A DNA stretch of 51,505 nucleotides, from the NCBI GenBank assembly GCA_030607575.1, contig JAUWJS010000006.1, positions 1-51,505 of the forward strand. The letters run 5' to 3'. The notes under the pieces are model-generated. The model was not told the origin of the DNA. It ran no database searches and saw only the letters and a list, made by a program, of their open reading frames with translations. Source of the DNA: Candidatus Heimdallarchaeota archaeon. GTDB taxonomy: Archaea; Asgardarchaeota; Heimdallarchaeia; Heimdallarchaeales; Heimdallarchaeaceae. Below, piece by piece: positions 1-8,447 of the stretch. Positions within the stretch are counted from its first letter, which is position 1. Every line of letters begins with the position of its first letter. A program made the translations under genes and the position numbers.

Positions 1-54
1 ATCTACTCAAAATGGCATGAAACAATCGATCGATGGGGTTATGAGAAACCTTAG
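1..54 (+). CDS. C-terminal end of an unidentified protein (partial)
   Basis: Frame 1 is open from the window edge to a TAG stop at 52-54 and encodes about 17 residues ending in DRWGYEKP. The composition (several W, Y, H and charged residues) looks like protein, but the fragment is too short to identify. If real, this gene converges on the M24 peptidase, with about 20 nt between the two stops. It could equally be chance open frame. Confidence 0.35.
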   Translation: MYSKWHETIDRWGYEKP

Positions 55-76
55 AAAAGATAAAAAGAAAAAGACT

Positions 77-1222
77 TCATAAACACACAATGTCTTTTGG
101 TGTATTTGAAAGCCTTATTACTCCCTCTTTTATCACAATACAATCATCTTCTAGACGTACGCCAAATTCACCAGCAAAGTATAAACCTGGTTCTACAGTA
201 ATTACTGAATTCTCTAGTAAGTTTTGAGCTGGTCTCTCAGGATAAGACTTTCTAATGCCTACGCCAATATCATGAGTCTCAATACCAATCGGATGTCCTG
301 TAGAATGAATGTATAACTTCTCATGGTCATAACCAAATTCTTCAAATTTATCTCTTACAGCTAATTCAACGATATCTGAAGGAATTCCTGCTTTGATTTT
401 AGTATAAGCCGCTTCCTTTGCTTCATGAACGGCTTCATAAGCTCTAAGAACTTCTTCGTTAGGATTGCTACCTATCCAGTATGTATGTGTAATATCAGAA
501 TTGGACATATCATAAGCAACTCCATAATCTATTAGAAGAACTTGATTTTCTTTGATTTTACCAGTTCCTGCTTTATGATGAGGTATAGCTGCATTGGATC
601 CTGAGGCCACTATAGGTTCAAAGGCTACTCCACCTCTTTTATTACACTCAAATTCAATTATTGCTGCTAATTCCTTTTCTATCATGCCTGGTTTAATTAA
701 TGGTTCAACAACATCTTCCATCAATTCTTCTGCAAGTTTAGCTGAAATTTTATGATTTTCAATTTCTTTCTTGGTTTTGACAGCTCTCACATCATAGATG
801 ATCTCATTAGCTGAAATATAATTCAGATTTTTATTCTGATTAGTTAGAGCTTTGAATGCCCCACTTGTTAAAATATCGTAATTTAGTTTCACAAACACTT
901 CTTTCTCTTCAACAAAATTAAGTGCAATTGTTGAGTTATCTGAAATATCTTTGAATAGTTTACTTACCAATTCTGTAAATTCATTCCCTTGTTTGTATGC
1001 TTTAATATTATATATTTTTTCATCCACAAGCATTTCTTCCATTCTAGATGTGATGACAGTGGGTTTTCCTGTTTTTGGAATAAGAGTAAGAGTGGCTGAA
1101 GAAATCCATTTTTCATGTAAATATTTTTGATGAATATCATGGGAATGATGGCAGAAAATTATCCATCCATCAACATTATGTTTATCTAAAATCGCTTGAA
1201 TTCTGTCTACTTTTTCATTCAA
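77..1222 (-). CDS. M24B metallopeptidase (Xaa-Pro aminopeptidase / prolidase-like)
   Basis: The 381-aa protein has the creatinase/prolidase layout: an N-terminal domain (about 1-140) and a C-terminal pita-bread catalytic domain. All five expected metal ligands are visible in order: D of IDYG, D of SDITHT, H of GHPIGIE, E of VEPG and E of RLEDD. The family removes an N-terminal residue preceding proline or cleaves X-Pro dipeptides, in the cytosol with two metal ions. Its ATG overlaps the end of cofC by 8 nt, so it is probably the last gene of the cofD-dus-cofC transcript. The role with F420 genes is not obvious and may be only co-transcription. Exact substrate is unknown. Confidence 0.88.
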   Translation of the reverse strand: MNEKVDRIQAILDKHNVDGWIIFCHHSHDIHQKYLHEKWISSATLTLIPKTGKPTVITSRMEEMLVDEKIYNIKAYKQGNEFTELVSKLFKDISDNSTIALNFVEEKEVFVKLNYDILTSGAFKALTNQNKNLNYISANEIIYDVRAVKTKKEIENHKISAKLAEELMEDVVEPLIKPGMIEKELAAIIEFECNKRGGVAFEPIVASGSNAAIPHHKAGTGKIKENQVLLIDYGVAYDMSNSDITHTYWIGSNPNEEVLRAYEAVHEAKEAAYTKIKAGIPSDIVELAVRDKFEEFGYDHEKLYIHSTGHPIGIETHDIGVGIRKSYPERPAQNLLENSVITVEPGLYFAGEFGVRLEDDCIVIKEGVIRLSNTPKDIVCL

Positions 1223-1835
1223 AATCTACACATTCCTTAATTATATGTCTTATGTTTTCTGGAATAGAATTATTCTCCATTATTTCTAACAAATCCTTAA
1301 ATTTGTCTATATCTCTGTAAACATCCTTACTTTCTAAAATCTCAAAAGATATGGCTTCTTTTTCAAAAACTTCTCTAAATCTTATGGCTGAATTCTTTCC
1401 AAAGACCAATGGAAAAGAGTTATTCTTATTGAAAGTTAATATGCTTGTTCCATTATCAGGTGTTGGACCAAGTAATATTTTTTTCTCGATTTTGTGTCTT
1501 TGAAGAATTTCCATAATTTCTTCAGATTTAATTAATGGTAAATCAGCCATAACTATTATGATTATATCCTCTTTTATTTCATTGAAAGCATTAGTCAGTG
1601 ATTCATTTAACTCATTTCCCTTATCTGACAGCAGAGTAAATTTTCCTGAAAAACTAAGATTATTCTTCTTTGTTAATATGTATAAGTGAACATCTGTTTT
1701 AATCTTAGATATCTCATTTATTAGATTCTGAGTCATATAATAGAGAAGTTTTCCAACAGAAGATTCCTTTAGATCAGACCTTAATCTGCTCTTATCATTC
1801 ACTGTTCCTCTATAAGGAATTATTATTGCTTCCAT
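1215..1835 (-). CDS. cofC: 2-phospho-L-lactate guanylyltransferase (CofC)
   Basis: CofC activates 2-phospho-L-lactate (or phosphoenolpyruvate) with GTP to give the substrate of CofD in coenzyme F420 biosynthesis. The 206-aa length fits. It shows a nucleotidyltransferase N-terminus with a KSRL-like motif near residue 15, the acidic MADLPLI motif near 97, and PDNGTS near 127, all typical of CofC. It overlaps the upstream Dus-like gene by 26 nt and the downstream M24 peptidase by 8 nt, so the genes look translationally coupled. cofD lies two genes upstream in the same direction, which supports the assignment. Which phospho-acid is preferred cannot be read from the sequence. Confidence 0.9.
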   Translation of the reverse strand: MEAIIIPYRGTVNDKSRLRSDLKESSVGKLLYYMTQNLINEISKIKTDVHLYILTKKNNLSFSGKFTLLSDKGNELNESLTNAFNEIKEDIIIIVMADLPLIKSEEIMEILQRHKIEKKILLGPTPDNGTSILTFNKNNSFPLVFGKNSAIRFREVFEKEAISFEILESKDVYRDIDKFKDLLEIMENNSIPENIRHIIKECVDFE

Positions 1836-2628
1836 GGTTATTTTGTCCGGTATAATCTTTAACTAGTTTTTGAATAAACTTTGGATCTCGAATCAGTGGT
1901 CTAGCAACAGATACCGCTTTTGCACCAGCTTCAAACATTGTCTTAATGTCGCTTATAGTTCGAACAGAGTTATTTCCAATAATTGGTATCTCAGTTGAAT
2001 TAACGAGATCATGGATGATTTTAATATTAGCTCTATTGTGTCCTGGTAACATAGCATCAGAATGAATGAAACTAATTGAAAATTTATCTAAAATTCCTAC
2101 AAAATTTTGATAATCATTAACTAAATATCCTCGAATTTTTATTCCTAAAGGAAATGAAGGAAGTACTGCTCTTATATCATTAAGTAAGAGTTCCAACCTT
2201 TCTAGGTTTATAAGTAAACTCTCTCCCCCTTTGGTGTTGATAATTTCTTCTTGACGACAATGAGCATTTATTTCTATAAAATCTGCAAATTTAGTAAATT
2301 CCTTTAACCATATTTTAGTTAGATCATCAACTTTAGAAAATCTTACGTTAACATTTATGGACTGATGTTTGTTTAGTTTCTCAAGAACTAAATTTCTCAT
2401 GCACCACAATTTAGTATTCTTTTGTTTTGTTGGAAGAACAAACTCCTTTCTCCCTCTTTCAATCATTTTAATTGTAGCTTTATGAGATTCATAATCTATG
2501 GAAAATCCTCCTAAAGTTACCATACCAGTACCATATCTCAGAATTTCTTGGCAAAAATCTCTATTTGAAATACCAGCTAAGGCAGATTGAACAATTGGTG
2601 GTCTAAATTTAAAACCAAAATCTATCAT
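1810..2628 (-). CDS. Dihydrouridine-synthase-like FMN TIM-barrel protein
   Basis: This 272-aa protein resembles tRNA-dihydrouridine synthase / dihydroorotate dehydrogenase-like TIM barrels. Visible signs are the N-terminal RPPIVQSALAGISN strand-loop, the EINAHCRQ motif near residue 153 (where Dus enzymes have their NxxCPQ-type catalytic stretch), and the C-terminal phosphate-binding stretch IIGNNSVR...GAKAVSVARPLIRDP typical of FMN binding. Canonical Dus proteins are about 320 aa with an RNA-binding helical tail, which is missing here. It sits between cofD and cofC with a 4-nt gap and a 26-nt overlap, so a function linked to F420 or flavin chemistry is possible. The reaction is unknown. Confidence 0.72.
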   Translation of the reverse strand: MIDFGFKFRPPIVQSALAGISNRDFCQEILRYGTGMVTLGGFSIDYESHKATIKMIERGRKEFVLPTKQKNTKLWCMRNLVLEKLNKHQSINVNVRFSKVDDLTKIWLKEFTKFADFIEINAHCRQEEIINTKGGESLLINLERLELLLNDIRAVLPSFPLGIKIRGYLVNDYQNFVGILDKFSISFIHSDAMLPGHNRANIKIIHDLVNSTEIPIIGNNSVRTISDIKTMFEAGAKAVSVARPLIRDPKFIQKLVKDYTGQNNHGSNNNSL

Positions 2629-2632
2629 TGGA

Positions 2633-3559
2633 CTATCTCCTATTTAGAATGAAAGAGGAAAGCTTCTTGGGAATAGTTTCATCTCTAAAGAGAATGTTTT
2701 GTGTAAGAACATCTAAACCTGTTTCTTCTTCAATTTCCTCAGTATAATTCTTATCTGTTTCATGAATTATTATTGTGCTACATATGTCTTTATACAGTTT
2801 TGCTACACCTACAGGAGATATCTCAAGACTTTTGGTTTTCATCAACTTACCTGTCGGTCCACTAACAGGTGCTTCACCAATAATTGGACTTATAGCTATA
2901 CATTTGCTTTTGTTTTTTTCAAGCATTTTTCTAATGGGTTTAATGTCAATAATGGGCCCAATGCTGGTGATTGGGTTACTAGGACCAATTATTATTAATT
3001 CTGAAATATCCAATTCATTTAAAGCTAAGTTTGGAACTATTGCTTTTTCAAGACCTTTAACATATATATCTTTAATTTCGATTTCTCCTTTGTATTTCAC
3101 CCAAAATTCTTGGAAGTGAATATTTCTATCGTCCTCAGTAATAATACGCGTTTCAATATGATTTTCTGAACTAGGAAAAATCTTTGCTCCAATGCTTAGT
3201 TTCTCTCTCAAATTATTAATTATTACAGATTGATTTACGCCCTTTTGCATTTCATTTGTCCTAAAAACGTGCATCCCTAAGTCTTTGTCTCCTAACTGGA
3301 ACCAAGTGTTTACCCCATACTTGTTTAGGAAGTCTAGAGTGTTGTAAGTTTCATTTATTACACCCCAGTATTTTTCTATATCTAATAGGTTACTGAAGAG
3401 ATAAAGAATTGTATCAATATCTGGAGAAACATAGTAACCATACACCCAGAAATTGTCTGCAGAATTGGCAATTATTGATATTTGTTCTTCTGGAATATTA
3501 CTTCTAAAACCTTGAATTAGTTTTGGGGTTCCTGTTCCTCCAGATAGGAAAGTTATCAT
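2633..3559 (-). CDS. cofD: 2-phospho-L-lactate transferase (CofD)
   Basis: CofD transfers the phospholactyl (or phosphoenolpyruvyl) group from the GDP-activated donor made by CofC to the deazaflavin Fo, giving F420-0. The 308-aa length and N-terminal SGGTGTPKL motif (residues 6-14) are diagnostic. Also visible are the NSADNFWVYG segment near 31, the DIDTILY segment near 48 and SPIIGEAPVSGP near 224. It leads the dus-like, cofC, M24 run, and starts 33 nt after the end of the RpoH-like gene. Fo synthase (cofG/cofH) and CofE are not in this window. Confidence 0.95.
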   Translation of the reverse strand: MITFLSGGTGTPKLIQGFRSNIPEEQISIIANSADNFWVYGYYVSPDIDTILYLFSNLLDIEKYWGVINETYNTLDFLNKYGVNTWFQLGDKDLGMHVFRTNEMQKGVNQSVIINNLREKLSIGAKIFPSSENHIETRIITEDDRNIHFQEFWVKYKGEIEIKDIYVKGLEKAIVPNLALNELDISELIIIGPSNPITSIGPIIDIKPIRKMLEKNKSKCIAISPIIGEAPVSGPTGKLMKTKSLEISPVGVAKLYKDICSTIIIHETDKNYTEEIEEETGLDVLTQNILFRDETIPKKLSSFILNRR

Positions 3560-3592
3560 TTTGAACCCTCATGATTTTGAAATCTAAAAAAA

Positions 3593-4480
3593 TTATTTAG
3601 CTGATTTTTTTGAAGCAGTTGTTTTAGATTTTGCAGCTTTCTTACTTGGTGCTTTCTTTGGTTTTGCGGCAGTCTTACTTGGAGTTTTCTTTGGTTTTGC
3701 GGCAGTCTTACTTGGAGTTTTCTTTGGTTTTACGTCTGTCTTACTTGGAGTTTTCTTTGGTTTTTCAGCTGTCTTACTTGGTGCTTTCTTTGGTTTATCT
3801 TCAACTGGTTTTTCAGGTGTTTCAGGTGTTTCTTTAGGCTTTTTTGGAGCAGTTTTTCTTGTTGTTTTCTTTTTGATAGTTCCAGTTTCTAATAAACGAA
3901 GTCGCGATGTTGACTTTATAACGACTCTATAATAAGATCCATTTTCTCCCATATCTGGATTTCGAACGATTTTGATAACGTCCCCAGGTTTTGCTTGAAT
4001 AGCTTTCACAGCTGCATCACTTTCTAGGATTTTAGGTATTTGATGTTTATTAATTTGGTATCTCTCTAAGAAGTACTTTATTTCTGGTGATTTAAGCTTA
4101 ACATGTTGACTAACCATTGCATGATCAAAGATGTTAAACAGTGGATTATTGCTACTTATAATTTCAATACCCAGTTTAATTGACTCTTTCTTTGCATAAT
4201 GAGTTAAAGGTGATTCTGCAATAAGGAGGGCTTCACCTAGCTGTTCTTCCTCTTGTAGTTTTCCTAAAAGTCTAATTAATTTTACTCCAATTTGAGGATT
4301 TTTTGGAAATCGTGCAATCGCTGTTATCTTTTCTTTTTCTTCAGAAATTTTATCAGCATATATATCTAGAAAATCGTCATCTTCTTTGGTATCTTTAATT
4401 TGAAATCCTCTAAATTCAAGAATCTCTTTAACACCATCCATTATCCTCTTTTCCTTAGCCTTTTGTTCTTTAGAAGACAA
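3593..4480 (-). CDS. rpoH: Full-length Rpb5-like RNA polymerase subunit H with Lys-rich tail
   Basis: Three parts are visible in this 295-aa protein. Residues about 123-188 match the archaeal RpoH / eukaryotic Rpb5 assembly domain (YQINKHQIPKIL, AKPGDVIKIVRN, YYRVVI). Residues about 11-115 align in order with the N-terminal jaw domain of eukaryotic Rpb5 (KEILEFRGF near 18, a GEALLIAESPLT segment near 82, I-F-H before the C-domain). Ordinary archaeal RpoH is about 80 aa and lacks this jaw. Residues about 200-295 are a basic tail with an 11-residue repeat (KPKKTPSKTAA type), like histone H1 or other DNA-binding tails. The TTG start is preferred because GAGGTAA lies 8 nt upstream; an ATG exists at 4441. 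It sits upstream of cofD rather than in an rpoB operon. Confidence 0.85.
   Translation of the reverse strand: MSSKEQKAKEKRIMDGVKEILEFRGFQIKDTKEDDDFLDIYADKISEEKEKITAIARFPKNPQIGVKLIRLLGKLQEEEQLGEALLIAESPLTHYAKKESIKLGIEIISSNNPLFNIFDHAMVSQHVKLKSPEIKYFLERYQINKHQIPKILESDAAVKAIQAKPGDVIKIVRNPDMGENGSYYRVVIKSTSRLRLLETGTIKKKTTRKTAPKKPKETPETPEKPVEDKPKKAPSKTAEKPKKTPSKTDVKPKKTPSKTAAKPKKTPSKTAAKPKKAPSKKAAKSKTTASKKSAK
3616..3800 (-). repeat. 33-bp in-frame tandem repeats encoding the RpoH tail
   Basis: About five imperfect 33-bp units encode 11-residue KPKK(T/A)PSKT-type repeats. Two neighbouring units (about 3657-3722) are nearly identical at the DNA level, which points to recent slippage or unequal exchange. 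The repeat is coding and is not a CRISPR: units are contiguous, without spacers. Confidence 0.85.
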
Positions 4481-4550
4481 GTAAGTTACCTCTGCCCCGT
4501 TAAAAATCCGTTAATTTAAAATCTTTTGACAAGTGAGAGGTTTTCAAAAG

Positions 4551-4907
4551 CTATTTATCTTCCTCTTCTGTTTGAAATTTAATATAATAAGAACCATCTT
4601 TATTTCTACTTACTATTGGTTTATTATCATCACTTTCTGAAAGCAATTTTTCAATATCTACCTCAAAAATTCCATCACTTGTAAGTCTGATCTCTTCAAC
4701 CCCCTCTTTTATATCTGTTTGGTGAATCTCTTTTTCTACAATAAGTTCAAGTTCTTCTTCTTTCTTCTGATAGGAAGACTTTTCTCTATAAGTTTTGAAT
4801 TTGAAGGATCCACAAAAAGGGCATCCATTAAGCAGGATTTGACTATTCAAATCAAGTTTCTTATTACACAGTGCACACTTTGTTATTCTATTAGATGGTT
4901 TTGACAT
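4551..4907 (-). CDS. OapC-like (DUF2072) zinc-ribbon protein
   Basis: This 118-aa protein starts with a zinc ribbon: CxxC at about 12-15 (CALC) and a second knuckle NGCPFCGS at about 28-35. After a charged linker, the C-terminus has a small strand motif (SDGIFEVDIEKLL, then IVSRNKDGSYYIKF) found in archaeal DUF2072 proteins. One member of this group has been described as the origin-associated protein OapC. Function in this lineage is not established; nucleic-acid or protein binding is likely. It lies 30 nt downstream of the BpsA-like gene and 70 nt upstream of the long RpoH in the same direction. Confidence 0.72.
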   Translation of the reverse strand: MSKPSNRITKCALCNKKLDLNSQILLNGCPFCGSFKFKTYREKSSYQKKEEELELIVEKEIHQTDIKEGVEEIRLTSDGIFEVDIEKLLSESDDNKPIVSRNKDGSYYIKFQTEEEDK

Positions 4908-4937
4908 ACAATCACTTGATTTCTGATATGGTTTCTC

Positions 4938-5798
4938 TTATTCAATATTTATGCTTGAATTATATAAGAAAGGACCTTTATGATTACATTTTGGACATCC
5001 CTTGTTTTCTAGTTCATCAATTGAATTGAATTCACCCTCAGATCCTACGTTGAAGCTTTCTCCACATATTGCTTTGCACTTATATAGTTGTAAATGACTA
5101 TTACTTTCTCTATAATACATTGGCCCATAGTAATGATTTGCTATAGTTTCTTTAGAATTTGGTTTTACTTTAATTATGTATAAGTCTGAAACTTTTTTAT
5201 TCAGAGGAGTTTTGTACTCATAACTGTTGAAATCTGTTTTCTTCTCTTCTATTTCCAAATTCATTTCATTGACTAGTTCTTCCAGAATATCCTCTTTTTC
5301 ACTTTCAATATCAATAGATAGAAAGATTCTTGATGGTGATTCCTTGTTGGCACATTGTACAGCTCTTGTTAAACCAACTTCTAACCCTTCCTTTGTCATA
5401 GGGGGTTCAACAAAAATATAGTCAAATTGATTTTTTAGAATAATTATCATTCGAACCCGGATATCATGATTTACATACCGTATGGTTCTAATCTTTTGTT
5501 TAACTTTCATATTAAAAACAATTTCAGGAATTCTTTTGTCTATATCTAGAACTGCTAAATCCTTTGGTTTTGAAAGAATACCCAATGGCAAAGAAGAAAG
5601 ATCCATATCTCCTAGAAAAATAATTCTCTTTCCATTATAATCGTCAGGATGTTCTAAGAGGACTCGTTCAATACTAGATGTCTTTGAAATATAATATTGA
5701 TCATAACCAATATTTGGAATTCCACGTAGCTCTTGTAGTTCCAAATAAGCTTTGTCGATTTTTTCAAAAAGTTCTTCCTCATTGGGAATTGTTTTCAT
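4938..5798 (-). CDS. BpsA-like aminopropyltransferase (DUF43) with C-terminal zinc ribbon
   Basis: The protein resembles branched-chain polyamine synthase BpsA, which adds aminopropyl groups to spermidine using decarboxylated AdoMet. A Rossmann segment (IIFLGDMDLSS near 54, AVLDIDKR near 78) and VEPPMTKEGLEVGLTRA near 130 correspond to the GDDD and PPYT motifs of the family, but both are altered (GDMD, PPMT). At about 246-276 there is CxxxC...CPKC, a zinc-ribbon-like end. At 286 aa it is shorter than typical BpsA (about 350 aa) and seems to lack the N-terminal winged helix. The ATG at 5796-5798 is chosen over the adjacent TTG. The altered motifs leave activity uncertain. Confidence 0.68.
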   Translation of the reverse strand: MKTIPNEEELFEKIDKAYLELQELRGIPNIGYDQYYISKTSSIERVLLEHPDDYNGKRIIFLGDMDLSSLPLGILSKPKDLAVLDIDKRIPEIVFNMKVKQKIRTIRYVNHDIRVRMIIILKNQFDYIFVEPPMTKEGLEVGLTRAVQCANKESPSRIFLSIDIESEKEDILEELVNEMNLEIEEKKTDFNSYEYKTPLNKKVSDLYIIKVKPNSKETIANHYYGPMYYRESNSHLQLYKCKAICGESFNVGSEGEFNSIDELENKGCPKCNHKGPFLYNSSINIE

Positions 5799-5843
5799 CA
5801 AGAAATGCTAATGTTACTGACTTAAAAAAGATTCGCTGCCATC

Positions 5844-8108
5844 TTAAGAAAGAAAAGTAAGTTGTTTGAGAACGTTGAATAACTCATCAATAGGTAGTTT
5901 TTGTAATTTCTTATTTTCTCTTGTTTTTCTTTCTAGCTCTTTCAGCAAAATACTGTATTCATATGCTGATTTAGCTAGTTTTGCAAAGGTTGAATCGAAT
6001 TGTGCAACGGATTGTAAATGATCACTTGCATCCTTCGCTGCTTTTGCTCCATTGTTAAAGTGAGAGGCAGCTTTGTAATTTTCCTTATTATTATCTGCAC
6101 CAATTCCAAAGATTGCTTTCTTTGTTGCTTCTACGAAATCGGTCAAAGCAAGAGATAATATTTTCTTAATTTCAATTGCATTCCAGTTAATATTTGAGTC
6201 CTTTAAATCAAACATCTCTTTGTGATTTAATAGTTCTGAACAGTTTTCAGCAATTCGTTTGTTAATTATGTCAAATAGAACAAAATGATTGAAGTTGTGA
6301 TTTATAATTGTAAAGTAATTTTCCTTTATAGAATTTTCTGTAGATAGTGAGAATCTGTATCCTTTAGCAATTTTATCTATTACAGTATTTAAAAACAGAT
6401 ACTGTCTGGATAGTTCAAATAAACGTAATTCTACGTCCTGTCCTTGAATGAATGTTTGACTATATCTGTGTTGTACCCATTCCTTATTTATTTTTGATTC
6501 ACTGCTCAATTGAGATATTTCTAGTGCCTTTGTTGAATAATAATGAGCTTTAGCATGATATACGATATCCAAAACCTCATTTGTTTCTTTTTCAACTAGA
6601 TTTTGTTCCAAATGTACAGAGTTGGCCAAATACTCAAGACATTCAATGTCTTTCACAATGTAAACTTTCTTTTCTGTTTTAGGAAGGAAATAAGCTGATA
6701 TCTTTATCGTTTTTATATTTTCTAGTAAAGGTTGTATATCTTCAGATTTTATTTTTGTATCGGCTTTTTCCATTTCTATCAATTGAGTAGAGATATCATT
6801 GATTGCATATTCTAATCTTTCAATAAAACGAACTAGATTTTGTTCTGCTCTTCCCATTGCATCTTTTAAGTGTATATTTTCAAGTAAAGCAATTTTTAAC
6901 TCTTGAACAAAGTTCAGATAAACAAATGGGAGACTACTTACATAATTGATATTTACCTTTAGATCTGGTTTATTTACAATTTCTTCTATTTGTTCTACGA
7001 TGCTCTGAATTTCTTCTTTCTTCTCATCTGCAATCGTATTGTACAACATTGAAGTTTTAGCAGCAAGTTCTGCAATTCCATGAAAGAAACGATGTATTAT
7101 TTCTTCTTTTTTGATATTTTCTTTCAATTTCGCAATTCTTTCGTTCGTTTCCACATTGGAGTCTAAGATTTTCAAAGCTTCTTCTTCTAGTCCTAAAACG
7201 AGATTCAAATATTCAACACTTGCAATGAAAATATCACTTTTAGCTGCTTCAAAACTCAATCTGAGATAATGGTCACTAAGCTCTTTATTTCTTTTAACTT
7301 GATTTAAAGAGATATGACTTGTTTCAATTTGATTTCCTTTTAATTCTGGATCTTCTGGTATTTGCTTATAATAATCTAGTGCTACCTCAAGATGGCTTAA
7401 GCTTCTTTCAAATGCAAAGTGTGTAGCTATTGAATCTTTCCACCACCAATCTTCTCCCAATCTTTTTAGAAATTGTGCAGTGAAAGTGACATCAAATTCT
7501 GCCATTATTAGTTCATAAGCACCCTTTTCCTCGATCAATTTTTCCTTGCTATATCCATTTGGAGATTCTTCTAAAAGCTGTATAATTTGTTTTTTTTGGT
7601 TAAGTAGTAGAAAGGTCAACATTACTTCTTCTATATTTGATGCTCTTGGGTGAGATGAATCAAAATATGTCTGAGAAATTGTATTTAGTATTCTATAACC
7701 CTCAATAAATGATGTACAATAAACAGGAGATGGTTGAGAACTAAATATACCTGTATTAACAATATCCGCATATACTATCATTAAAATTGCTAATTCCATC
7801 TGAAATTCTTGCAAATCTTCTAATTTTTGAGTGATAATTTTCTTTCGTTCTTTATCTGTTTTAATTTGAGCTTGATCTCTTGTCCATTCATCCAGATAAC
7901 GACTATAAAGTAGGTGAGATAGTGATGAAACATTCGAAAGAGTGTTTGCACAGAATTGAGAAAAATCTAGCCAAACTTGACTTATTTCATCCAAATCATC
8001 AATTTGCACAAAAGATTGGTAAATTCTTTCACGTTCTAATTCCATTAGTACAAACTGTTTGAATGGTGAATCACTTAGTAACTCGGCGATCTCTTTAGAA
8101 AATAACAT
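5844..8108 (-). CDS. Large helical protein of unknown function
   Basis: I do not recognise this 754-aa protein. It is almost entirely predicted helix from its heptad-like, charged composition, has no signal peptide or obvious membrane segment, and few glycines or prolines. Stretches such as 320-345 and 425-460 look like coiled coils, and spacing of aromatic/alanine pairs in places suggests TPR-like helical hairpins, so an alpha-solenoid scaffold is my best structural guess. It begins 87 nt downstream of the zinc-ribbon gene and ends 45 nt before the BpsA-like gene, so it may be part of the same long transcript. Confidence 0.8.
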   Translation of the reverse strand: MLFSKEIAELLSDSPFKQFVLMELERERIYQSFVQIDDLDEISQVWLDFSQFCANTLSNVSSLSHLLYSRYLDEWTRDQAQIKTDKERKKIITQKLEDLQEFQMELAILMIVYADIVNTGIFSSQPSPVYCTSFIEGYRILNTISQTYFDSSHPRASNIEEVMLTFLLLNQKKQIIQLLEESPNGYSKEKLIEEKGAYELIMAEFDVTFTAQFLKRLGEDWWWKDSIATHFAFERSLSHLEVALDYYKQIPEDPELKGNQIETSHISLNQVKRNKELSDHYLRLSFEAAKSDIFIASVEYLNLVLGLEEEALKILDSNVETNERIAKLKENIKKEEIIHRFFHGIAELAAKTSMLYNTIADEKKEEIQSIVEQIEEIVNKPDLKVNINYVSSLPFVYLNFVQELKIALLENIHLKDAMGRAEQNLVRFIERLEYAINDISTQLIEMEKADTKIKSEDIQPLLENIKTIKISAYFLPKTEKKVYIVKDIECLEYLANSVHLEQNLVEKETNEVLDIVYHAKAHYYSTKALEISQLSSESKINKEWVQHRYSQTFIQGQDVELRLFELSRQYLFLNTVIDKIAKGYRFSLSTENSIKENYFTIINHNFNHFVLFDIINKRIAENCSELLNHKEMFDLKDSNINWNAIEIKKILSLALTDFVEATKKAIFGIGADNNKENYKAASHFNNGAKAAKDASDHLQSVAQFDSTFAKLAKSAYEYSILLKELERKTRENKKLQKLPIDELFNVLKQLTFLS

Positions 8109-8194
8109 TACTTATCTTTTCGGCAAATAGTAAAAAAACGTTTTGTAGCTCTCTTTAACATTATTAAAGGAGAAAATCCCAATTTCCTCTCTGC

Positions 8195-8443
8195 TTATTG
8201 GGTCTGTTTTCCCTTGTTTTCCTTATACCAACTTGGTTCTCTTAATTCTCCAAGTTTCTTGTTAAATTCTTGTACAAGTTTTCTAGCTTGAGAATTAGTT
8301 TCAACTGCTATTTTCTCAATTTTATTAAGATTGATTCTGCGTTCACAGTAAGGACACATCTTAGTCTTTTGAATAGCTTTGCAATAACTGAATTTTCCGC
8401 AAGATAAATTACTACATCTTACAACATAATATTCTGGTTTCAT
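8195..8443 (-). CDS. Small DUF1922-like zinc-ribbon protein
   Basis: An 82-aa protein with YYVVRCSNLSCGKFSYC at the N-terminus and CPYCERRI near 30, giving two cysteine knuckles, then a helical stretch (SQARKLVQEFNKK). This pattern matches the archaeal DUF1922 zinc-ribbon family, for which no function is established to my knowledge. The ATG at 8443 lies 4 nt after the yjbQ-like stop codon; a TTG at 8458 would overlap it. Tight spacing suggests translational coupling with the YjbQ-like gene. Confidence 0.72.
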   Translation of the reverse strand: MKPEYYVVRCSNLSCGKFSYCKAIQKTKMCPYCERRINLNKIEKIAVETNSQARKLVQEFNKKLGELREPSWYKENKGKQTQ

Positions 8444-8447
8444 AATT

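Noticed and set aside
2762-3119. Plus-strand open frames of 78 and 114 aa
   Set aside because: Shadows of cofD on the minus strand; no homology or start signal.
3616-3800. Possible CRISPR or satellite array
   Set aside because: Units are contiguous 33-bp coding repeats without spacers.
3631-3837. Plus-strand open frame with repeated LVLRQSYLEFS
   Set aside because: It is the antisense of the Lys-rich repeat tail of the RpoH gene.
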